Of a DNA stretch of 8,889 nt, positions 1-6,551 are shown in pieces. Numbering within the stretch: the stretch's first letter is position 1; every line of letters begins with the position of its first letter. The stretch is from CAZSAT01 sp964604675 (GTDB taxonomy: Bacteria > Myxococcota_A > UBA796 > CAJQPC01), in the NCBI GenBank assembly GCA_964604675.1, contig CAZSAT010000199.1:1-8889 (forward strand), written 5' to 3'. Below the pieces are notes generated by a model. The model made no database searches, was not told where the DNA came from, and worked only from the letters and a program-made list of their open reading frames with translations. A program made the position numbers and the translations under genes.

Positions 1-302
<302 letters not shown>

Positions 303-305
303 CCG

Positions 306-313
306 TCCTCCCC
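306..313 (-). promoter_or_regulatory. Ribosome binding site GGGGAGGA for the gene at 302
   Basis: This strong Shine-Dalgarno lies in the 13-base gap between the stop of the upstream paralogue (TAG at 318-316) and the ATG at 302. It fixes the start and supports translation from a shared transcript. Confidence 0.7.
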
Positions 314-315
314 GC

Positions 316-1641
<1,326 letters not shown>

Positions 1642-1646
1642 GCTTT

Positions 1647-1652
1647 CCTCCT
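1647..1652 (-). promoter_or_regulatory. Ribosome binding site AGGAGG overlapping the preceding stop codon
   Basis: The minus strand reads TAGGAGGAAAGCATG: the TAG stop of the upstream beta-helix remnant (1653-1651) runs into AGGAGG, five bases before the ATG at 1641. This arrangement favours reinitiation and fixes the start of the 441-residue gene. Confidence 0.75.
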
Positions 1653-1820
1653 ACCACGCGCCACCCGGGCCACCGTAGGCGCCGACGTCGTTGCGCGTGC
1701 CGTCGAGCTCATTGTAGCCGAGCGAGCGGTCTCCGGCGTCGATGCACGGCGAGAATCCAGGATCCAGGCGGAAGTCCGCTTGGTGGGATCCTTGAGCCAC
1801 GGGTCGGCCAGGAGGCCTGG
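1651..1820 (-). pseudogene. C-terminal remnant of a third beta-helix lipoprotein
   Basis: The last ~56 residues match the end of the neighbouring beta-helix protein: ADPWLKDPT, then ADFRLDPGFSPCIDAGD, GTRNDVGAYGG and a final GAW before TAG at 1653-1651. The two parts are in different frames. DPWLKDPTK is in the frame of the response regulator's second half. ADFRLDPG onward (from about 1779) is one base shifted, and one extra G near 1779-1782 would restore a single frame. No start codon or upstream helix precedes it; the response regulator stop (TGA 1823-1821) abuts it. It is therefore the tail of a broken paralogue, fused by position to the regulator gene. Its position directly before the intact paralogue fits an ancestral three-gene tandem array. 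Confidence 0.65.
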
Positions 1821-2242
1821 TCAGTCCACTGGCCACGTCGGACCGGTGTTGGGGTCTTCGACCAGCTCGACTTCGTCGGGTCCCGGAGGTTCTCCTGACT
1901 CCAGCAGCTCCCGGACCGCACGCAGCAGGGTGCCGCCGGAGAAGGGCTTGGCCACCAACACGCCCCGGCGCAGGGCGAGGTGGAAGATCTCCGGAGAGCC
2001 GGTGACGAAGATGACCCTGGACGGAGGACTGGATCGTGCTCCGCGATGGCTTCCTGGAGCTGGAAGCCGTCGAGGTCCGGCATCCGGTAGTCCAGAACGG
2101 CGACGTCGAAACGCTCACCGGCCGCGACCCGTTCAGCAGCCTCCCGGGACGATGCCAGGCAACAGACCTCGTGGGCATGCAGGAGGGCCCCCATCGCACG
2201 CAGCACATGCGGGTCGTCGTCCACGACGATCACTCGGGCCAC
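1821..2242 (-). CDS. Single-domain response regulator, apparent one-base frameshift
   Basis: A GTG start at 2242-2240 follows AGGAG (2249-2253) with a six-base spacer. Residues 1-74 give the first half of a receiver domain: strand VARVIVVDDDP with acidic residues 8-10, then VAVLDYRMPDLDG with phospho-acceptor Asp51. After about residue 74 (near 2022-2026) the frame breaks. One base shifted, the reading continues as VIFVTGSPE (conserved Thr) and VAKPFSGGTLLRAVRELL (conserved Lys), ending WPVD at TGA 1823-1821. Restoring one base gives 140 residues with all receiver signature residues and no output domain. Such proteins relay phosphate from a histidine kinase to a partner. No kinase is in the window. 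The gene is either recently inactivated or carries a sequence error. It lies between fragments resembling a beta-helix gene, with no sign of a transposon. Confidence 0.75.
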
Positions 2243-2248
2243 CTCGAT

Positions 2249-2253
2249 CTCCT
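2249..2253 (-). promoter_or_regulatory. Ribosome binding site AGGAG deciding the GTG start of the response regulator
   Basis: AGGAG lies six bases before GTG at 2242. It places the start exactly at the beginning of the first receiver strand (VARVIVVDDD), so no N-terminal extension is needed although the frame is open further upstream. Confidence 0.6.
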
Positions 2254-2298
2254 GCCACCAGCACCCATCATCGCACTGCAGGCTCGCGCTGTTGGCCC

Positions 2299-2988
2299 TC
2301 AGATCGCGTTCACGCACACCGACGTGAACACGGCTGGGTCGTCTCCCCAGGTCACGCAGTCGGCGTACTCGCCCTCGTCGTCGTAGACGTAGATCAGGTA
2401 GGTGAGTCCGGCCATGTTCTCGGGCGTGCAGGCGAACCCGGTCGTGCTGCCGGAAACGACCTCGCTCAGCGACTCCACGGTGTAGAGCTCGGTGTAGAGG
2501 TTGGTCTCCCAACCGTAGCGGTCCGAGGACCAGATGGGGATCGGGTGTTGCTCGTCGCGCGGCTGGTCCGACGCCGTGTCACAGATCCACATGTCCGCTG
2601 CGCTGGCGTGGCCGACCGTGTAGATGTCGTACCACCACACCGCGTCGATGGGGTCGCAGTTCTGGCCGGCGCGGGTCACGTACACGGGCCCCGTGTAGTA
2701 GGGCTCGTCTTCAGCTTCATCGGTGTCGTCGGGCCGTCGGCCGGTCTCCCATGGCTCACCACCGCCAGGCCAGCTGTCGCGGGCGGCGGGAGGTGGCGCT
2801 CCTCGATGAGGGGCTGCCCGGCTGGTGGGAGTCACACCACAGAGCTCGTTTGGCCCGGGGTCTCCCGAGACGTCCGAGCTCTCTCCGCTGTCCGAGAGCT
2901 CGGTGGGCTGGCTGAGGCAGGCGTCGCCTTCGCAGTCAGATCCTGCGCATCCAGTTCCGAGCGGGAGAATCGCTGAGAGAACGTCCAC
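2299..2988 (-). CDS. Putative acidic exported lipoprotein, unknown C-terminal domain
   Basis: This 229-residue protein is not a family I can name. The proposed start is GTG at 2988-2986: it gives a short hydrophobic leader DVLSAILPLGTGC with a weak lipobox-like LGTGC (Cys14). The frame is open upstream, but that sequence lies opposite the divergent plus-strand gene. Residues 14-50 are Cys/Ser/Asp rich (Cys14, 19, 24, 50). Residues 51-85 are unusually Pro/Ala/Arg rich, unlike the acidic remainder, and a pair of compensating indels cannot be excluded there. Residues 86-229 form a Trp/Tyr-rich, probably all-beta domain with DAVWWYDIYTVG, YGWETNLYTELYTVES, TYLIYVYDDEGEYADCVTWGDD and Cys111, 136, 187, 211 and 225. 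It is probably surface or periplasmic. A candidate -10 element TATCAT lies six bases before the GTG. Confidence 0.6.
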   Translation of the reverse strand: MDVLSAILPLGTGCAGSDCEGDACLSQPTELSDSGESSDVSGDPGPNELCGVTPTSRAAPHRGAPPPAARDSWPGGGEPWETGRRPDDTDEAEDEPYYTGPVYVTRAGQNCDPIDAVWWYDIYTVGHASAADMWICDTASDQPRDEQHPIPIWSSDRYGWETNLYTELYTVESLSEVVSGSTTGFACTPENMAGLTYLIYVYDDEGEYADCVTWGDDPAVFTSVCVNAI

Positions 2989-2994
2989 GGCCGG

Positions 2995-3000
2995 ATGATA
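2995..3000 (-). promoter_or_regulatory. Candidate -10 box TATCAT for a leaderless minus-strand transcript
   Basis: The minus strand reads TATCATCCGGCCGTG. TATCAT matches the sigma-70 -10 consensus at five of six positions and is an AT-rich island in GC-rich DNA. It ends six bases before the GTG at 2988, so transcription would begin at or next to the start codon. No convincing -35 hexamer is seen 16-18 bases upstream, and no Shine-Dalgarno precedes the GTG. Confidence 0.35.
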
Positions 3001-3009
3001 CCGTGCCCC

Positions 3010-3693
3010 ATGGTCGTGGGGTTCCTTCTCGTGCAGCTCGTCGCTTGCGAAGGCGAGGTGAAGAGCGAGGAGACGGCCATCGACTCCGGGGATGTTCCGG
3101 CCGAGGTCGAGCTCGACGAGGTCCAGACCTTCGCCGTGGCCTGGTCGTCCGGCGAGCTCGAGGCTCCGAGAGAGCTCGGGTCGATCATGGTGATGTACTC
3201 CGAGCTCCCGGACGCTCTCGTCCAGGTGACACAGCGGGACGACGGTCTGCTCGACCTCCGCTTCGGGGTCGCCCAGTTCGGCGCTCCATCGGAGCAGGAC
3301 CCTTGCGTCGCCACGACCGACGTGGAGGGAGCCTCCTTCGACAACCCGACCTTCGAAGGCTCGTCGTCGACGCTCACCGTGACCATGCCGGTGCTGGGCG
3401 AGCTGAAGGCGTCGACCGAGGTGGTGCTCGAAGAGGTCGGATTCTCGGGCACCTTCACCGACGAGGGCTTCGTGGAGGGGCGTGTCACCTACCGGCTGGA
3501 CGTGGCCCCGTACGGTCTGTCGCTCCACGGCGGCACCGCTGGCTCGATCTGTGAGATCTCGGCTGCGTTCGGTGAGCCGTGCGTGCCTTGTGATGCGGGC
3601 GGTCCGACGTGTCTGGAGGTCGTGTGGAGCGGGCTCGTTGGGACCAGCGTGGACGGCGCGAGCGTGGAGGCGAGCGATGGCGAGTGCCCCTGA
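3010..3693 (+). CDS. Lipoprotein with Cys-rich C-terminal motif, unknown function
   Basis: This is a 227-residue lipoprotein by sequence: MVVGFLLVQLVAC has a clear LVAC lipobox with Cys13. ATG 3010 is preferred because the hydrophobic core then starts at once, as in the other lipoproteins here. ATG 2995 would add MIPCP and is the alternative; neither has a Shine-Dalgarno. The mature protein starts with an acidic linker (EGEVKSEETAIDSGD), then a beta-rich body of alternating hydrophobic residues (about 35-170). The C-terminal ~50 residues hold CEISAAFGEPCVPCDAGGPTC, a compact four-Cys motif, then LEVVWSGLVG and a final Cys-Pro. I recall similar 'GxPCxxC..G...CL' endings in myxobacterial hypothetical proteins but cannot confirm this. 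It heads a run of five small exported proteins on the same strand and is divergent from the gene at 2988. Confidence 0.75.
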   Translation: MVVGFLLVQLVACEGEVKSEETAIDSGDVPAEVELDEVQTFAVAWSSGELEAPRELGSIMVMYSELPDALVQVTQRDDGLLDLRFGVAQFGAPSEQDPCVATTDVEGASFDNPTFEGSSSTLTVTMPVLGELKASTEVVLEEVGFSGTFTDEGFVEGRVTYRLDVAPYGLSLHGGTAGSICEISAAFGEPCVPCDAGGPTCLEVVWSGLVGTSVDGASVEASDGECP

Positions 3694-3732
3694 TCGGATC
3701 GGGCGGAGTCCTGCGCCGTGGGGTGGCCCGTG

Positions 3733-4164
3733 ATGCTCCTGCTCTCCGCCCTGCTCCTCTCCGCGAACGCCGCGGTCACCGACCCCACGGCCTACCGCCC
3801 GGTTGCGGTGCAGCTCGGGCTCGGTCAGCGCTACGGATTGGCTGGGATCGGAGGCTGCTGGCGCTTCCACCCGCGGCTCGCCGCCGCGGTCGGTCTCGGC
3901 TCGGTGGGTGTGGGCGCTTCCGGACGCGTCTATGCTCTCGGTCCCCTGTACGGTCAGGTGGGCTTCGGGCCCTTGATGGTCGGCGACGGCATCGCGCTCT
4001 ACGGGCCCGACGTGGGGTTGGGAGTAGACCTCCGTCGCAGCCGCTTCTCGTTCACCACCGGGCTCGGCGTCGGGGTGCTCGGACCGGCCTACCTCGACAT
4101 GCCTCAGCCCAGCCTCGACCTGGGGTTCGGCGTCAACCTCGGTCCCGTGCAGGAGTCCCCGTGA
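3733..4164 (+). CDS. Small outer-membrane beta-barrel-like protein
   Basis: This 143-residue protein starts at ATG 3733 after a GGGGTGG ribosome-binding-like tract (3720-3726). GTG 3718 is an alternative that adds five residues. Residues 1-13 are a signal peptide, with cleavage likely at ANA/AV. The mature protein is rich in Gly and aromatic residues with the alternating pattern of transmembrane beta-strands: AVQLGLGQRYGLAGIG (25-40), LAAAVGLGSVGVGASG (49-64), LYGQVGFGPLMVG (72-84), DVGLGVDL (93-100), FSFTTGLGVGVLG (105-117) and LDLGFGVNLG (128-137). That is enough for about eight strands, a small barrel. No family is recognised, and a classic C-terminal aromatic residue is missing (it ends QESP). 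Its stop overlaps the next ATG by one base (TGATG), so the two are translationally coupled, and the next product is a lipoprotein that could be its partner. Confidence 0.65.
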   Translation: MLLLSALLLSANAAVTDPTAYRPVAVQLGLGQRYGLAGIGGCWRFHPRLAAAVGLGSVGVGASGRVYALGPLYGQVGFGPLMVGDGIALYGPDVGLGVDLRRSRFSFTTGLGVGVLGPAYLDMPQPSLDLGFGVNLGPVQESP

Positions 4165-4448
4165 TGTCGATCCTCTGGGCTGCCCTTGCGTGCGCCGACC
4201 CCGACGCCCCGCTTCGCTGTGAGGAGCTCGTCACTGCGCTGTGTGCAAACACGGCCGAGCACTGCTTGCTGGCGCCGAGTGCCGAGCGCTGCGAGGACGA
4301 GGTGTACGCGACGATGTCCTGCGAGGACGCTGTACAGGTCTCGTCCGACTTCGACACCTGCCTCTCCATCATCGAGGAGAGCGAGGAGTGCATCGTGCTC
4401 GACGACCTCCCGGCGGAGTGCGAGGACGCCGTGCTGGCCGTGGAATAG
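4164..4448 (+). CDS. Small 8-cysteine lipoprotein (first of two)
   Basis: This 94-residue protein starts at ATG 4164 inside the stop of the upstream gene. MSILWAALAC is an extremely short signal with lipobox ALAC and lipidated Cys10. The mature part has eight more Cys (19, 27, 34, 43, 53, 66, 76, 86) spaced 7-13 residues apart in predicted helices such as CEELVTALC and CEDAVQVSSDFDTCLSII, which fits four disulfide bonds in a compact helical domain. It is strongly acidic. The pattern 'C..L...LC......CL..........C......C..A..........CL.I......C' recurs in small secreted proteins of Myxococcota as far as I recall. The function of that group is not known to me. A second protein with the same Cys count lies at 4957. 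Confidence 0.75.
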   Translation: MSILWAALACADPDAPLRCEELVTALCANTAEHCLLAPSAERCEDEVYATMSCEDAVQVSSDFDTCLSIIEESEECIVLDDLPAECEDAVLAVE

Positions 4449-4498
4449 GGCGCGAGAAGCGTCGCTTCGTCGCGGTAGTCTCGGCTTCAGGAGTCCAG

Positions 4499-4927
4499 AT
4501 GATCGCTCTCGTCGCCTTGCTCGCCGCCCAGGCTCACGCCGAGTCCGTGGAGATCTACCTGGCCCTGGAGCCCGAGGGCGTCGCCGAGAGCTGGACCGTC
4601 GATCACGCCGATGTCGGCGCGCTCGTCCACGAGACGATCGAGCGAGGACCCCGCGAGCACTTGGAGGTCACCGTCGACCTGACGGAGCGGCTCGAGCACG
4701 ATGGGCAAGTCGACCAGGTGGTCTTCGAAGCCACCATCGAGCGCGTGCAGACCGACCGACGGGGCCGGGAGGTGCGGGAGGTGCTCTCTCGGCCTCGGGT
4801 GACGACGCTCTCGGACACCGAGGCGGTGGTGAAGCAGGGCGCCCGCGATCGACGCGGTGAGATGGTGTCGGGGCTCGAGCTGCGCATCGTGCCTCGTCTG
4901 GACGACGACGTCCCCACGCTGCCCTGA
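4499..4927 (+). CDS. Periplasmic protein with secretin-like C-terminal motif
   Basis: This 142-residue protein has a Shine-Dalgarno AGGAG (4489-4493) five bases before ATG 4499. Residues 1-14 are a signal peptide, with cleavage likely at AHA/ES and no lipobox. The mature protein has charged beta-strands (LEVTVDLTERL 55-65, VVFEATIERV 74-83), then VLSRPRVTTLSDTEAVVKQG (95-114) and GLELRIVPRL (125-134). That order, 'LSrPr..tl....A..k.G' then 'Gl.L.v.Pr.', resembles the core of the secretin homology domain of type II/III secretion and pilus outer-membrane channels, but the protein is far too short to form a channel and lacks the membrane hairpins. It could be a related accessory or stand-alone fold, or only a convergent pattern. 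It sits between the two 8-Cys lipoproteins, probably in their operon. Confidence 0.6.
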   Translation: MIALVALLAAQAHAESVEIYLALEPEGVAESWTVDHADVGALVHETIERGPREHLEVTVDLTERLEHDGQVDQVVFEATIERVQTDRRGREVREVLSRPRVTTLSDTEAVVKQGARDRRGEMVSGLELRIVPRLDDDVPTLP

Positions 4928-4944
4928 GCTCGGTGCACTGACGC

Positions 4945-4951
4945 AAAGGAG
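4945..4951 (+). promoter_or_regulatory. Ribosome binding site AAAGGAG for the gene at 4957
   Basis: This is one of the stronger Shine-Dalgarno sequences on the plus strand of the window, five bases before ATG 4957. It fixes the start of the second 8-Cys lipoprotein and implies good expression relative to its neighbours. Confidence 0.7.
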
Positions 4952-4956
4952 ACCAC

Positions 4957-5265
4957 ATGCTCTTCGCTCTGGTTGGCCTGGGCTGCTACCCCAGCGAGGC
5001 CGACTTCAACTCCGAGCTCCTCCGCATCACCTGTCGCATCTACCTCGAGTGCGCGAGCGAAGACGACGCCTACAGCCTTGACGTCAGCACGCAGGAGGAG
5101 TGTGAAGCGCTCATCGGCTCGTACTCCGTCGATCCCGACGACTACTACGAAGGATGTACCTACGACAAGAAGGCCGCCGACCAGTGCCTGGACATCTACG
5201 ATGAGACCACCTGCGGCGACTATCAGTGGGACTTCGAAGCTTGCGAGTCGGTCTACACGTGCTGA
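4957..5265 (+). CDS. Small 8-cysteine lipoprotein (second of two)
   Basis: This 102-residue protein begins MLFALVGLGC: a nine-residue uncharged signal and lipobox GLGC, with lipidated Cys10. Eight further Cys (26, 32, 49, 67, 77, 86, 96, 102) include the very last residue. Motifs are CRIYLEC, QEECEALIG, YYEGCTYD and AADQCLDIYDETTC. This matches, from memory, a common small-protein pattern in Myxococcota in which 'Y..C.YD...A..CL' is the centre; no biochemical role is known to me. It shares Cys number, acidic character and size with the protein at 4164, though spacing and sequence differ, so they may be distant paralogues or partners. It is followed by a 76-base gap and then a membrane protein with its own candidate promoter, which suggests it ends the upstream operon. 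Confidence 0.75.
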   Translation: MLFALVGLGCYPSEADFNSELLRITCRIYLECASEDDAYSLDVSTQEECEALIGSYSVDPDDYYEGCTYDKKAADQCLDIYDETTCGDYQWDFEACESVYTC

Positions 5266-5307
5266 CCCCGACCCTGGGTGAGCCCGCGCTTCGGCCCTGT
5301 GAATCCG

Positions 5308-5336
5308 TTCCAGAGGCCCAACGCACGGCGTAGAGT
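5308..5336 (+). promoter_or_regulatory. Candidate promoter TTCCAG-N17-TAGAGT, leaderless start for the permease gene
   Basis: TAGAGT (5331-5336) is a fair sigma-70 -10 box, and TTCCAG (5308-5313) sits 17 bases upstream as a weak -35. Only five bases separate the -10 from ATG 5342, so the transcript would begin at or next to the start codon. No Shine-Dalgarno precedes this ATG, in contrast to 4499 and 4957. Confidence 0.4.
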
Positions 5337-5341
5337 GGGAC

Positions 5342-6541
5342 ATGGGTCCGTTCCTCGCCCACACCCGCGCGATCGCCGTGGGCTGGCGTCAGCCGGTCGC
5401 CTGGATCGCGCTGGCGGGCTGGGCGGTGCTGCTCGCGTGGGCGACCACCATGTGGGCGACGCTGGATTCGCCGTTTCCGGAGCACCTCGCCGCCCCCATT
5501 GCCGCCCAGATGGGCGCGATCCTCGCGGCGTGCATTGGTCTCTCCGATCGCGGTGTCTGGGCGGACTTCGTCGTCAAGCTGCCTGCCCTGCCCATCTCGA
5601 CCTGGAAGCGGCGCTGTGCGACGTGCGCGGCCGTGCTCGCGGCGGTGGTGCCGGCCTTCCTGGTGCTGACGCTGGTCTCGCCGGTCACGGGCGCGGCGGC
5701 GCTCTTCGAGGTCGTGCTCGTCGGTCTCGGCGCAGCCGTCGGCACCCGGTGGATCGGTGGCGACGCGGAGGGCGTCGCTGGGATGCTCGTGGCCCTCGTC
5801 CTCGGAGCCGTGGCGGCTCAGGTGTGGCTCCTCTCACCGCTGTCTGCCGGGCTGCTGTCGTGCTTGGCGTTGACGCTGGCCGTGACCCTGCCCGTTTGGC
5901 GACCCACGTGGAGCTCCCCGCTGGTCCATCGCGATGGACTCCCGAGCGTTCGGGTCGGCCGATCCGGACGTGTCCGTCTCCTTCTGGACGGCGCCTGGGG
6001 GCTGGGCCTGGCCTGTGCCTTGTCAGCGCTCGCCCTGCTGCTGGTGTCGTTGCTTCCGAGCTGGCGAATCGACGACGTGCCCAGCGGACTGCTGCTGACG
6101 GGGGCGGGCGCCTGCGTCGCCGGGGCGGCCATGTGGCCGCTGGGCGCACCTGCCCTGTCGGACGCCGAGCGTGGCCGAAGCGCCTGGACCTGGCTGCCCG
6201 TCGACCAGCGGTGGGTGGCGCTGGCCCTCTACGTCCATGGCTTCCTGGTCGCCACGGCCGCCAGCCTCGTCGTCGTGTCGATCATCGGTGTCACGGGCTG
6301 GCAGGACGTCCTCCCCGGCGTCGCGGCCTCGGCCTGGGCGGCTGCGGGCTACGCGGCCGTCCTCGTGGGACGCATCCAGGTCGGCGCCGGCCTGCTGCTT
6401 GCGGCGATGGCGGGCGGGGTCGCCGGTGTCTTTCTATTAGGCGACCCTCCGGTCTGGCTCACGCCGAGCCTCTTCGCGGCCCTGGCCGTCGCCGGGGTCG
6501 GCGCGGGTTGGGCCTCGACCGTGTTCCGGATGCCGCGATGA
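5342..6541 (+). CDS. Twelve-helix membrane protein, putative duplicated ABC-2-type permease
   Basis: This 399-residue protein is almost entirely hydrophobic helices. By eye there are two blocks of six: about 17-38, 48-67, 93-113, 117-135, 144-164, 167-186, and 213-238, 247-268, 291-316, 325-343, 346-366, 372-393. Between helices 2 and 3 of each block is a short loop with a Leu-Pro motif and basic/Trp residues: KLPALPISTWKRR (79-91) and WTWLPVDQRW (282-291). ABC-2 export permeases carry a similar LP(x)S/R loop at that place, so the best reading is a fusion of two permease halves. No ATP-binding subunit is encoded in the window, so the assignment is an inference; another polytopic family is possible. 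ATG 5342 begins the open frame directly behind a candidate -10 box. The next gene starts 10 bases after its stop, so they are probably cotranscribed. Confidence 0.65.
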   Translation: MGPFLAHTRAIAVGWRQPVAWIALAGWAVLLAWATTMWATLDSPFPEHLAAPIAAQMGAILAACIGLSDRGVWADFVVKLPALPISTWKRRCATCAAVLAAVVPAFLVLTLVSPVTGAAALFEVVLVGLGAAVGTRWIGGDAEGVAGMLVALVLGAVAAQVWLLSPLSAGLLSCLALTLAVTLPVWRPTWSSPLVHRDGLPSVRVGRSGRVRLLLDGAWGLGLACALSALALLLVSLLPSWRIDDVPSGLLLTGAGACVAGAAMWPLGAPALSDAERGRSAWTWLPVDQRWVALALYVHGFLVATAASLVVVSIIGVTGWQDVLPGVAASAWAAAGYAAVLVGRIQVGAGLLLAAMAGGVAGVFLLGDPPVWLTPSLFAALAVAGVGAGWASTVFRMPR

Positions 6542-6551
6542 GCTTCCGACC

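Noticed and set aside
1821..2298. Mobile element carrying the response regulator
   Set aside because: No transposase, inverted repeats or target-site duplication can be seen at the boundaries, so the nesting is reported without a mechanism.
2832..3488. Minus-strand open frame of 218 codons
   Set aside because: It is Ser/Thr-rich, spans the divergent start region and overlaps two better-supported genes in other frames.
5266..5341. Possible terminator between the second 8-Cys lipoprotein and the permease
   Set aside because: Only short GC stems such as GGG-TGAG-CCC are visible, with no T-run. This is not distinguishable from chance in GC-rich DNA.
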